A DNA stretch of 45,356 nucleotides from DATJGR01 sp035494855 (GTDB lineage Bacteria > Pseudomonadota > Gammaproteobacteria > Pseudomonadales > Azotimanducaceae), in the NCBI GenBank assembly GCA_035494855.1, contig DATJGR010000197.1, positions 1 through 45,356 on the forward strand. Reading direction: 5' to 3'. Position 1 is the first letter of the stretch. Every line of letters begins with the position of its first letter. This document shows positions 25,203 through 32,900 of this stretch, piece by piece. A model generated the notes under the pieces. That model was not told the origin of the DNA and did no database searches. It saw only the letters and a list, made by a program, of their open reading frames with translations. A program made the position numbers and the translations under genes.

Positions 25203-26252
25203 ATGCAAACCGACCAATCATCTGGCCGACAGAACGCACTCGAGAGTTGGGTAGATGGTGTGCTCACTGCTGCGGGTGCGCCGGTCGCGCACGATTGGCA
25301 ACCGGTCGTTGGCGACGCGAGCTTCCGCCGCTTCTATCGCGTCTACACGCAGGCCCGAACGCTCATCGCGATGGATGCACCGCCTGCGACCGAGAACAAC
25401 GTCCAGTTCGTGCGGCTGGCGCAACTGTTCCGCGACGCCGGTGTTTGCGTTCCGGAGGTCGTCGCAAGCGACATCGAACGCGGCTTCCTGCTCGTATCCG
25501 ACCTCGGCGAGCTGATGTACTCGACCGTGTACGGCACCGACGAACACGACGCCGCACTCGAAGCAGCGCTCGAAACGATGATCACCATCGCGCGGGTCGG
25601 CAATGCAGACGGCATCGTTCCACCGTATACGCGCCAGCGTTTCCAGGACGAACTGGAGCTGTTCAAGGTCTGGTTCCTCGATGGGATGCTGCACCACTCG
25701 CTGACGAAGGCAGAAGGGGGAATGCTCGACGCAGTCTGGCGCGCGCTGATCGAGTCCGTCGACGGACAGAGTAAGGTGTGCGTTCATCGCGATTTCCACT
25801 CGCGCAATCTGTTGTGGGGTCCGGATCGGACGACGCGCGTCGTCGATTTTCAGGACGCATTGCACGGACCTGCCCTTTACGACATTGCATCGCTGCTGCG
25901 CGACTGCTATGTCCGTTTCGACGAAGCCGAGATCGCGCGTTGGCGAGAACGTTTTCGGATCCGGGGTCTGGACGCTGGATTGCCGCTCGATGCCGACGCA
26001 GCGAAGTTCGCCGAACGACTCGACATGACCGCGATGCAACGACAGCTGAAAGCCATCGGCATCTTTTCGCGTCTCGAGCTGCGAGACGCGCGGCCGAGCC
26101 ACCTCGTGGACATCGAGCCGGTGCTCGCTCACCTGGGCGACGTCGCCCGCGCATATCCGGACTTCGAACGTTTCGGCGACTGGCTCGCCGGAACGATTCG
26201 GCCCGCGGCTCGAAGCGCGCTGTCCGCTCGCGGTATCGAATGCGCGGAATGA
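25203..26252 (+). CDS. amgK: N-acetylmuramate/N-acetylglucosamine kinase AmgK
   Basis: Phosphotransferase of 349 residues that phosphorylates the anomeric position of MurNAc and GlcNAc in the cell-wall recycling route known from Pseudomonas. It has an aminoglycoside-phosphotransferase fold: a Gly/Ala loop near VVGDASFRRFYRV, the catalytic HRDFHSRN (H195, D197, N202) and the metal-binding VVDFQDALHGP (D215). The frame is open to 25158, but the ATG at 25203 suits the family and the promoter element. It overlaps murU, its pathway partner, and is divergent from lptD as I recall it in Pseudomonas. Confidence 0.93.
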   Translation: MQTDQSSGRQNALESWVDGVLTAAGAPVAHDWQPVVGDASFRRFYRVYTQARTLIAMDAPPATENNVQFVRLAQLFRDAGVCVPEVVASDIERGFLLVSDLGELMYSTVYGTDEHDAALEAALETMITIARVGNADGIVPPYTRQRFQDELELFKVWFLDGMLHHSLTKAEGGMLDAVWRALIESVDGQSKVCVHRDFHSRNLLWGPDRTTRVVDFQDALHGPALYDIASLLRDCYVRFDEAEIARWRERFRIRGLDAGLPLDADAAKFAERLDMTAMQRQLKAIGIFSRLELRDARPSHLVDIEPVLAHLGDVARAYPDFERFGDWLAGTIRPAARSALSARGIECAE

Positions 26253-26920
26253 TCCTGGCTGCGGGGCGCGGCGAACGCCTGCGTCCGCTGACCGACCACA
26301 CACCGAAGCCGTTGTTGACGATCGCCGGTGAGCCGTTGATCGCACACCAGGTGCGTTGGCTCGCCCAAGCCGATGTCCGGGACATCGTCATCAACCTGCA
26401 CCACCTCGGTGACGCCATCGCCGCAGCCCTCGGCGACGGTGGCGCGTTCGGTGTACGCATTACCTACAGTCGCGAAGCAACGTTGCTCGAAACCGGCGGC
26501 GGCATTGTCAAGGCATTGCCACTGCTGGGTACCGAGCCTTTCGTCATCCTGAACGGCGATACCTGGACCGACTATCCGTTCGCGCGGCTCGCGCGATCGC
26601 TCGGCGACGACCTCGCGCATCTCGTTTTGACGCCGACACCGCCGAATCGCACCGCAGGTGACTTCGGCTTCGACGGCGGTCGCGTCACGCGTGGCGCCGA
26701 TCGCTCCTTCGTGTACTGCGGCATCTCGCTGCTGAGCCCGCACCTGTTCGAAGGCGCTCCGATTGGACCGTTTTCGCTGCGCGATCTGCTGTTCGGCGCG
26801 ATTGCCGACGGTCGGGTGAGCGGTGAACTGTGGAACGGGCGATGGATCGACATCGGCACGCCGGATCAGCTGGCCGCCGTCAGGCGGATCACGAGCTCGC
26901 CAACGGGACCGCACGGTTGA
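26240..26920 (+). CDS. murU: N-acetylmuramate alpha-1-phosphate uridylyltransferase MurU
   Basis: Converts MurNAc-alpha-1-phosphate to UDP-MurNAc, completing the recycling pathway that bypasses the MurA step blocked by fosfomycin. The protein has 226 residues. The nucleotidyltransferase signature MILAAGRGERLRPLT is followed by TPKPLLTIAG, LETGGGIVKALPLLG and FVILNGDTWTDY with the acidic metal ligand. GRWIDIGTPDQL is near the end. The MRGM start at 26240 overlaps amgK by 13 bases; the second ATG (26249) would give a four-base overlap. Confidence 0.94.
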   Translation: MRGMILAAGRGERLRPLTDHTPKPLLTIAGEPLIAHQVRWLAQADVRDIVINLHHLGDAIAAALGDGGAFGVRITYSREATLLETGGGIVKALPLLGTEPFVILNGDTWTDYPFARLARSLGDDLAHLVLTPTPPNRTAGDFGFDGGRVTRGADRSFVYCGISLLSPHLFEGAPIGPFSLRDLLFGAIADGRVSGELWNGRWIDIGTPDQLAAVRRITSSPTGPHG

Positions 26921-27114
26921 CGTTCACGGAGCCAGTTGTCAGGTCCTGCGGCGCGATGCCGGACACCGACTTCACGTTTTCCGCGGGTCGAATCGCAAAA
27001 GGCGACGGGACCCTGCAGCTTCGCCGGCGCGTCGGACTCAGCCCAACCACATCAGCGCCGCAAGGGTCGGAGTCAACGCGCCGTTCCACGTAAGCTGAAC
27101 TACAGGAAACGCCG

Positions 27115-27120
27115 TACAAT
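27115..27120 (+). promoter_or_regulatory. Candidate -10 of rpe
   Basis: TACAAT ends eight bases before the rpe ATG, and there is no Shine-Dalgarno in front of the start codon. If used, transcription would begin almost at the ATG. No good -35 lies at 16-18 bases. The 208-base gap behind it (26921-27128) holds no convincing gene on either strand. Confidence 0.35.
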
Positions 27121-27128
27121 CCGCGGCC

Positions 27129-27794
27129 ATGAACGATCTCTGGATAGCTCCGTCGATTCTCTCCGCGGACTTCGCCCGCCTCGGCGACGAGGTCGATGCC
27201 GTCGTGACAGCCGGTGCGGACCTGATCCACTTCGACGTAATGGACAATCACTATGTCCCGAATCTCTCGATCGGCCCGCTGGTGCTGACTTCGCTGCGCA
27301 AGCGCGGCTTGAAGGTGCCCGTCGACGTACACCTGATGGTGAAGCCGGTCGACCGCCTGATCGGCGACTTCCTGGAGGCGGGTGCCGACTACATCAGCAT
27401 TCACCCCGAGGCGAGCGAACATGTTCACCGTTCGCTCGGACTGATCCGCGAAGGCGGCGCGCGCGCCGGGCTCGTGTTCAATCCGGCGACACCGCTCGAC
27501 CATCTGTCGCACGTGCTCGACATGGTGGACCTGGTGCTGATCATGTCCGTGAATCCGGGCTTCGGCGGTCAAAAGTTCATCCCGTCGAGCCTCGACAAGT
27601 TGAGCGACGCGCGCGAGATCATCGCCGTCAGCGGTCGGTCGATCCGTCTCGAGATCGACGGCGGCATCAAGCCGGACAACATCGCCGCCGCGGCGCGCGC
27701 CGGGGCCGATACGTTCGTGGCCGGGTCGGCAATCTTCGGCACCTCCGACTATGCGGCCACGATTGCCTCGATGAGACGGGCGCTTGCCGCCTGA
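27129..27794 (+). CDS. rpe: Ribulose-phosphate 3-epimerase
   Basis: Pentose-phosphate enzyme interconverting ribulose-5-phosphate and xylulose-5-phosphate. The protein has 221 residues forming a TIM barrel. WIAPSILSADFARLG starts the barrel. The metal-binding residues are in HFDVMDNHYVPNLS and VDVHLMV, the flexible loop is MSVNPGFGGQKFIP, and the phosphate site is EIDGGIKPDN followed by VAGSAIFG. No Shine-Dalgarno is evident before the ATG. It precedes gph and trpE in the same order I recall for Pseudomonas. Confidence 0.97.
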   Translation: MNDLWIAPSILSADFARLGDEVDAVVTAGADLIHFDVMDNHYVPNLSIGPLVLTSLRKRGLKVPVDVHLMVKPVDRLIGDFLEAGADYISIHPEASEHVHRSLGLIREGGARAGLVFNPATPLDHLSHVLDMVDLVLIMSVNPGFGGQKFIPSSLDKLSDAREIIAVSGRSIRLEIDGGIKPDNIAAAARAGADTFVAGSAIFGTSDYAATIASMRRALAA

Positions 27795-27801
27795 CGCGCC
27801 T

Positions 27802-28467
27802 GTGCTGGGGCGGCAATACGGCGCCTACCTGTTCGATCTCGACGGCACGCTAGTCGACACCGCACCAGACATCAACGGAGCACTCAATGCCGCGCTGCAG
27901 AGAGAAGGCTACCCGACAGTCGATGAGTCACTAACGCGCCACTGGGTCGGTCATGGATCACGCGTGCTGCTGCAACAGGCGCTGACACATCACGGCGTTC
28001 CCGAACGCATCGCCGACGAGGCATTGATGGCGCGCCTATTGCGGAGGTTCATCGATCACTACAGCGCGCACATCGCCGATTCCAGCCGGCCGTATCCGGG
28101 TGCAGTCGAGGCGCTGAGGGCACTGGAATCACGCGGCGCTCGACTGGCAGTCGTCACCAACAAACTGACCGGGCTGTCGCTTCAGCTGCTCGCCGCGTTG
28201 CGCATTGACGGTTATTTCGGCGCAATCGTCTGCGGCGACACGTTGCCGCAGCACAAACCGGATCCCGAGCCCGCTCGACACGCCTGCCGACTTCTCGATG
28301 TTGCAACGTCCAACTCGTTGTTCGTGGGCGACTCGATCACAGATGTCGAGACCGCGCGCGCAGCGGGCTGCTCGGTTGTCTGCGTACGAGACGGCTACAA
28401 CCACGGCACGCCCGCCGCGCAGCTCGGCGCGGATGCTGTCATTGATTCCCTCATTCAGCTCCTTTAG
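27802..28467 (+). CDS. gph: Phosphoglycolate phosphatase
   Basis: HAD-superfamily phosphatase of 221 residues that removes phosphate from 2-phosphoglycolate. All four HAD motifs are present: FDLDGTLVDT with the nucleophile Asp, VVTNK, KPDPEPA with the Lys, and FVGDSITDVETA. Two starts are possible: GTG at 27802, eight bases after the rpe stop, and TTG at 27784, overlapping rpe. The GTG gives a normal N-terminus and is preferred. The neighbours rpe and trpE are the usual ones. Confidence 0.95.
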   Translation: MLGRQYGAYLFDLDGTLVDTAPDINGALNAALQREGYPTVDESLTRHWVGHGSRVLLQQALTHHGVPERIADEALMARLLRRFIDHYSAHIADSSRPYPGAVEALRALESRGARLAVVTNKLTGLSLQLLAALRIDGYFGAIVCGDTLPQHKPDPEPARHACRLLDVATSNSLFVGDSITDVETARAAGCSVVCVRDGYNHGTPAAQLGADAVIDSLIQLL

Positions 28468-28503
28468 CCTGCCCGCCTTTTACCCACACGGCTCGTCGCC
28501 GCC

Positions 28504-29994
28504 ATGACTCCCGAAGCGTTCGCCAAATTGGCCGCCGAAGGTTTCAACCGCATTCCGGTGGTCGAAACCGTACTGGCCGATCTCGATACGCCGCTTTCGA
28601 CTTACCTAAAGCTCGCGGGCGGTCCGTACACCTATCTGCTCGAATCGGCGCACGGCGGCGAAAAGTGGGGACGCTACTCGATCATCGGGCTGCCGGCCCG
28701 AACGGTACTGAAAGTGGCGGCGAACCACGTCACCGTCACCACCGACGGCACCGTGGTGGAGCGGGCGGATTGCGACGACCCGCTCGCGTACATCGAAACC
28801 TTCATGAACCGTTTCCGGGTCGCGCCCATAGAAGGACTCCCGCGCTTCTATGGCGGCCTCGTCGGATACTTCGGCTACGACACCGTCCGCTACGTCGAGA
28901 AGCGGCTCGCGCACAGCGCCCCACCTGATTCGTTGGGAACTCCGGACATCCTGCTGATGGTGTCCAACGACGTGATCGTCTTCGACAACCTGAAGGGGAT
29001 CATGCAGATCATCACGCTGGCCGAGCCGGATTCGCCCGATGCGCTGACGCGCGCGAAAGAGCATCTCGGCAGGATCGGTCGGCGCCTCGCCGGGCCCGTT
29101 CCCGACGTGCCATCGTCGAGCGCGAATCAACCGGTAGAAGAGTCCGATTTTGTTTCGGAATTCGGCCGAGAAGCATTCATGGCGGCGATCGAGAAGATTC
29201 GCGAGTACATCGTGGCGGGCGACGTGATGCAGGTGGTGCTGGCCCAGCGCATGTCGGTGCCGTTCGGCACCGCTCCGATAAACCTGTATCGCGCGTTGCG
29301 CAATCTGAATCCGTCGCCGTACATGTATTACATGGACCTCGACGACTTCCACCTGGTGAGTTCGTCACCGGAGATCCTCGCCCGCGTCGAAGACGGCGTC
29401 ATCGTGAACCGACCACTGGCCGGTACGCGCCGCCGCGGCCACACCGAAGCGGAAGACAAGGCGATGGAGGTCGAACTTCTCGGGGATCCCAAGGAAATCG
29501 CCGAACACCTGATGCTGATCGATCTCGGGCGCAATGACGTCGGACGCGTTGCCGAGACCGGCAGCGTGGAGGTGACCGAGCGGTTCACGATCGAGCGATA
29601 TTCGGACGTGATGCACATTTCGAGCAACGTGGTCGGCCGGCTCAAGAACGGCGCAACGGCGTTCGACGTGCTGCGGGCAACGCTTCCGGTCGGCACGCTG
29701 TCCGGGGCGCCGAAAATCCGGGCAATGGAGATCATCGACGAGTTCGAGCCGGTGAAACGGGGCGTCTACGGCGGCGCGGTCGGTTACCTGGCCTGGAACG
29801 GCAACATGGATACCGCCATCGCGATCCGCACCGCTGTGGTCAAGGACGGCAAGATCTACATCGAGGCCGGCGCCGGCGTGGTGGCCGATTCGATCGGACG
29901 CCTGGAATGGAAGGAGACCCTGAACAAGGCCCGCGCGATCTTCCGGGCGGCGGCTATGGCCGAGCGCCGCTTCAAAGACCTGAACGCCGGCTGA
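28504..29994 (+). CDS. trpE: Anthranilate synthase component I
   Basis: Large subunit that, with TrpG, converts chorismate and glutamine to anthranilate, the first committed step to tryptophan. The protein has 496 residues. The N-terminal domain has the LLES motif (S48) linked to tryptophan feedback inhibition. The C-terminal chorismate-binding domain shows SSPEILARVEDG, RPLAGTRRRG, LIDLGRNDVGR, PVGTLSGAPK and GGAVGYLAWNG. It starts 36 bases after gph and has no visible Trp-rich leader of its own. TrpG, TrpD and TrpC are encoded 11 kb away at 41.5 kb. Confidence 0.97.
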   Translation: MTPEAFAKLAAEGFNRIPVVETVLADLDTPLSTYLKLAGGPYTYLLESAHGGEKWGRYSIIGLPARTVLKVAANHVTVTTDGTVVERADCDDPLAYIETFMNRFRVAPIEGLPRFYGGLVGYFGYDTVRYVEKRLAHSAPPDSLGTPDILLMVSNDVIVFDNLKGIMQIITLAEPDSPDALTRAKEHLGRIGRRLAGPVPDVPSSSANQPVEESDFVSEFGREAFMAAIEKIREYIVAGDVMQVVLAQRMSVPFGTAPINLYRALRNLNPSPYMYYMDLDDFHLVSSSPEILARVEDGVIVNRPLAGTRRRGHTEAEDKAMEVELLGDPKEIAEHLMLIDLGRNDVGRVAETGSVEVTERFTIERYSDVMHISSNVVGRLKNGATAFDVLRATLPVGTLSGAPKIRAMEIIDEFEPVKRGVYGGAVGYLAWNGNMDTAIAIRTAVVKDGKIYIEAGAGVVADSIGRLEWKETLNKARAIFRAAAMAERRFKDLNAG

Positions 29995-30092
29995 ATCCCG
30001 GGCGAAAATCTGAGAAATCCCGCCTTGACAAGGTCCCGGCGGTGGTCCAATTTGCATCCACTTTCTCTCCATTTTTGAATACAGCCGCCAAA

Positions 30093-30797
30093 ATGCGCTC
30101 CGCGATCGTTGCTACCCTGCTTCTCGCCGCCGCGCCCGTATGGGCGCAGCAGACGACGCTCGGCTATGACGCCTTCGTCGCCGGCGCCAAAGTGGGCGCC
30201 GCGGAGGTCAAAATTGAGACCGGTGATGCCCGCTACGAGATCAGCGGCAAGGCCTGGACCGTGGGGGTACTCAGCTTCGTCACGCAGTGGCAGAGCATGT
30301 TCAGTTCCACAGGCCGATTGGCGGACGGCGGTCCGGTCAACGACGGCTACCGCTTCGTCGAACGCGCCCGCGACAAGGTCAGGGAGTTGCTGCTCAGCGA
30401 TGGTCGTCTGACCTACGTCAAGAATGGTCAGGTGCGATCACCGCGCGCGCCGACCAGCATCGACCTGCTGTCCGCGCTGTTCGTATCGCACGACTGCGCC
30501 TCAGCCGGTTCGGCCGTACACAACGGCAAAGATCAGTTCTCGCTGAAGCTGACGAATCAGGAAGCCGTTTCGTCGTCGAACAACGGCGCCACCGAGCGCT
30601 GCACGTTCGAGGTCAACAACAAGGACAACGAGCGCATCGACGCGACGATCTGGCTCGGTCAGGTAGACGGCCTGACGGTTCCGATACGCCTCGACCTGGC
30701 CGGCGCGATGGAAGGCACGTTGAAGCTGAACACAAGCTCCACCGGCGACTCTCCGGAGCTGTCAGCCCACGCCCGTCGGCCGACGATTCAGATCTGA
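30093..30797 (+). CDS. DUF3108 domain protein, exported
   Basis: Protein of 234 residues with a clear signal peptide (RSAIVATLLLAAAPVWA, cleavage before QQTT). The rest is predicted beta-rich with the pattern of DUF3108 periplasmic proteins: GYDAFVAGAKVGAAE, WQSMFSSTG, and a terminal strand rich in I/V and charged residues. The family function is unknown. A TTGACA at 30025-30030 lies upstream but has no convincing -10. It ends at a small hairpin facing the convergent DoxX gene. Confidence 0.8.
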   Translation: MRSAIVATLLLAAAPVWAQQTTLGYDAFVAGAKVGAAEVKIETGDARYEISGKAWTVGVLSFVTQWQSMFSSTGRLADGGPVNDGYRFVERARDKVRELLLSDGRLTYVKNGQVRSPRAPTSIDLLSALFVSHDCASAGSAVHNGKDQFSLKLTNQEAVSSSNNGATERCTFEVNNKDNERIDATIWLGQVDGLTVPIRLDLAGAMEGTLKLNTSSTGDSPELSAHARRPTIQI

Positions 30798-30810
30798 GGG
30801 CATCCTGCCC
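30798..30810. terminator. Weak hairpin between convergent genes
   Basis: GGGCA-TCC-TGCCC forms a five-base-pair stem directly after the DUF3108 stop, followed on the plus strand by GCGTTT. The stem is short and the T tract poor, so termination here is only a possibility. Confidence 0.35.
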
Positions 30811-30824
30811 GCGTTTAGCGATCC

Positions 30825-31214
30825 TCAGCGGTTGCCTCGCATCGCGTCCAGGCTCCAGATGCCGGCGCCGTGTGACGAGATGTACAGAAACGCGAAACAG
30901 AACACGATCGCCAGCTCACCGCCGTTCAGCATCGGATATAGCGTCTTTGAACCGTGTGCTATCCAATAGGCCGCTGCCATCAGGCCGCTGCAGAAGAACG
31001 CCGCCCAGCGCGTCATCAGTCCCACCATCACCAGTGCGCCGCCGATGAGTTCTATCGGCCCGGCGATGTACGTGATGAATGGCGGCATGCCGTCCGTCGG
31101 CGGTACCGGCCAGCCCAACAGTTTTTGTGAACCGTGAAACATGAACAACAGACCCGTCACGATGCGAAGCGCCGCGTAGGTGTAGTTGCTGAGCGGTGCC
31201 ATGAAGCTCGCCAT
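30825..31214 (-). CDS. DoxX family membrane protein
   Basis: Integral membrane protein of 129 residues with four hydrophobic segments. The family marker LRIVTGLLFMFHGSQKLLG is in the first segment. GPIELIGGALVMVGLMTRWAA is typical of the second, and a YWIAHGSKTLYPMLNGGELA loop with a polar patch follows. DoxX-like proteins are linked to quinone or thiol redox chemistry in some organisms, but this branch has no assigned function. It is the last gene of a three-gene minus-strand group with a PPOX-like flavoprotein and an NTF2-like protein. Confidence 0.88.
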   Translation of the reverse strand: MASFMAPLSNYTYAALRIVTGLLFMFHGSQKLLGWPVPPTDGMPPFITYIAGPIELIGGALVMVGLMTRWAAFFCSGLMAAAYWIAHGSKTLYPMLNGGELAIVFCFAFLYISSHGAGIWSLDAMRGNR

Positions 31215-31277
31215 TCCTCTCCCCCTTGAAATCGACGCTTCACACCTTAGCTGAACGGTTGGGCCGCTAGAAGCGCG

Positions 31278-31871
31278 CTATCGCTTGGGAGGATTGGAGG
31301 GCAGGTGGTCGCGGAACGCATCCATCTGCTTCCACGCGGGCGTCGGCGGCTGGTAGTTCGGGCGCGGCGCATACGCAGAAAGTTCGGTCACCTGCATCTT
31401 GTGAATGTAGCGTGGGCAGTTCGGGAAAATCTCTTCCGCACGCACTCGCACCACCAGATCGGCGCCCGGGTAAGCCTCACGCAATGGGTCCTGATGATCT
31501 ATCGACGCAACACCGTTCACGCGAATGCGCTTCGTCGCTTCGAAGTCGATGAACAACATGCCCACCGATGAATTCAGCGTGAGGTTGCCAAGACTACGGA
31601 ACTGGCCGTTCCCGTCGTAGCTCGGAAACGCGAGCGTAATGTCGTCGACGATCCGGACGAAACCGGGCAGCCCGCCTTTGTACGAACAGTCGGGATGCCC
31701 ATCGGCATCGGCTGTCGCCAGAAAGAACATCGGCACCTTCGAGATGAATGCCTTGTCTTCCTCTGTGAACGCGCGCCGCAGCGTCACCTGTTCGAGCCGA
31801 TCGGCGATGCGCCGGCTATCGAACCGATCCTGTATCTCACGCGACCCTTCGTTGTAGAACGTACGCGTCAT
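31278..31871 (-). CDS. Pyridoxamine 5'-phosphate oxidase-like flavin-binding protein
   Basis: Protein of 197 residues with the split-barrel FMN-binding fold of the PPOX superfamily. Visible features are FFLATADADGHPDCSYKG in the first strands, a FPSYDGNGQFRSLGNL segment, VGMLFIDFEATKRIRVNG and a final RYIHKMQ block. Members bind FMN or F420 and include oxidoreductases of unknown substrate; it is not PdxH, because the PLP-binding residues are not recognisable. It is 13 bases after the NTF2-like gene and 63 bases before DoxX, on the same strand. Confidence 0.87.
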   Translation of the reverse strand: MTRTFYNEGSREIQDRFDSRRIADRLEQVTLRRAFTEEDKAFISKVPMFFLATADADGHPDCSYKGGLPGFVRIVDDITLAFPSYDGNGQFRSLGNLTLNSSVGMLFIDFEATKRIRVNGVASIDHQDPLREAYPGADLVVRVRAEEIFPNCPRYIHKMQVTELSAYAPRPNYQPPTPAWKQMDAFRDHLPSNPPKR

Positions 31872-31884
31872 TTTCGAGCCTCCG

Positions 31885-32280
31885 TCAGGAACCCATCGCC
31901 TTCGTCATCGTTGCCAGGTCCATGTACTCACGCCACGCCTTAACGTGGCCGTCAGAGATCTCCATTACACCCACGACCGGCACGCTCGCAGTGCGGCCTT
32001 TGTATACGAACTCGTCCGAGCGTTCGAACAAAACGATGTGCCCGATCGCATTCAGATGTCTGATCTTGAAATCCAGGCGTTCGATCCCGGATGCAATCTG
32101 GTCGAGGTGCGCCTTTATGGCGGCTCGTCCCGTATAGGGCTTCAGCGGCACGACCTGCAACACGCCGTCGTCGGTGAACAGGTTTGCCACACGATCCCAG
32201 TCTAGAACGCGCCACGCATCGATCATCGATCGTGCGACACCCAGACTCGTCTCGCTGCGATCCATCATGTCCTTGGCCAT
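31885..32280 (-). CDS. NTF2-like protein, limonene-epoxide-hydrolase family
   Basis: Protein of 131 residues with the cone-shaped NTF2/SnoaL fold. The pattern follows limonene-1,2-epoxide hydrolase: LFTDDGVLQVVP, GRAAIKAHLDQI, FERSDEF, VPVVGVMEISDG and WREYMD. In the Rhodococcus enzyme the catalytic set is Arg99, Asp101 and Asp132. Here R87 and D89 match the first two, but the third position is Glu (E118), so activity cannot be assumed. Related proteins act in polyketide or steroid isomerisation. It is the first gene of the group with PPOX and DoxX. Confidence 0.82.
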   Translation of the reverse strand: MAKDMMDRSETSLGVARSMIDAWRVLDWDRVANLFTDDGVLQVVPLKPYTGRAAIKAHLDQIASGIERLDFKIRHLNAIGHIVLFERSDEFVYKGRTASVPVVGVMEISDGHVKAWREYMDLATMTKAMGS

Positions 32281-32359
32281 CCGGGTTGCCTGAGGTTTGC
32301 CGACGATACGCGATCGAAAGCTGAGTTACACTCGACCCCCTCTCATGGAAGGTGTGGCC

Positions 32360-32578
32360 ATGAAACGCGAGTCGGACCCGAAGGATCTCACTGTTTTTCG
32401 CAGCGACAGGTACTTCGTCGTCGACGGGAAGTGGTTTTTCACCACACGTGAAGGCCGCAACGAAGGTCCATTCGCGACGGCAGAAAAAGCAAGGCAGGAA
32501 CTCAAACAGTATCTGATGGACAAAGGCATCAGGCTGCACGGCAAGGAACCGTGGGATACGCCAGGTGCTTCGAACTGA
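32360..32578 (+). CDS. Small conserved protein, DUF6316-like
   Basis: Protein of 72 residues without signal peptide. The core FRSDRYFVVDGKWFFTTREG followed by GPFATAEKARQELKQYL suggests a small beta-hairpin plus helix domain similar to proteins I recall as DUF6316 in Pseudomonas and relatives. The function is unknown. The ATG at 32360 has GGAAGG upstream; an upstream in-frame start (32297) would add unlikely residues. A -10-like TACACT lies at 32327-32332. It is followed after 12 bases by another small gene. Confidence 0.7.
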   Translation: MKRESDPKDLTVFRSDRYFVVDGKWFFTTREGRNEGPFATAEKARQELKQYLMDKGIRLHGKEPWDTPGASN

Positions 32579-32590
32579 GGTGGGATCGAG

Positions 32591-32863
32591 ATGCGATTCG
32601 TAACCCATGAAGTGGCCGGCGCGGACGGCATGGTCCGCGGGATGTTCCTGTCGCGAACGCTCGCGACCCCGCCCGCATCGCAAGCGCACTTTCCCGGCGT
32701 ACGCGCAGTCGCGATCCTGCCGAGACGATTCGAGTCTGCCGATGCGGCAACGTCGTGGCTCGAGCAGACAGCCGAACGCGGGGGCAATGCCGTTGCAGTG
32801 CAGGTGGGTCCCGCACGCTGGTTGATCGGCGCCTGGGTTGCGGACGTTTCGACGAAATCGTGA
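32591..32863 (+). CDS. Small hypothetical protein
   Basis: Protein of 90 residues that I do not recognise. It is soluble, with two beta-like stretches (VRAVAILPRRF, AVAVQVGPARWLIGAWV) and a helix with SADAATSWLEQTAER between them. The start is supported by a GAGG ribosome site. It forms a tandem with the small DUF6316-like gene just upstream. Confidence 0.6.
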   Translation: MRFVTHEVAGADGMVRGMFLSRTLATPPASQAHFPGVRAVAILPRRFESADAATSWLEQTAERGGNAVAVQVGPARWLIGAWVADVSTKS

Positions 32864-32900
32864 TGGAGATACACTCGCCGCTGCTTCGTTCGGATAGCTC

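Noticed and set aside
26921..27128. Possible small gene between murU and rpe
   Set aside because: Frames on both strands run into neighbouring genes, have no ribosome site and show no recognisable pattern. The gap is more likely regulatory.
30025..30053. Promoter for the DUF3108 gene with TTGACA
   Set aside because: The -10 at the proper spacing is CAATTT or AATTTG, a poor match. Not called as a feature.
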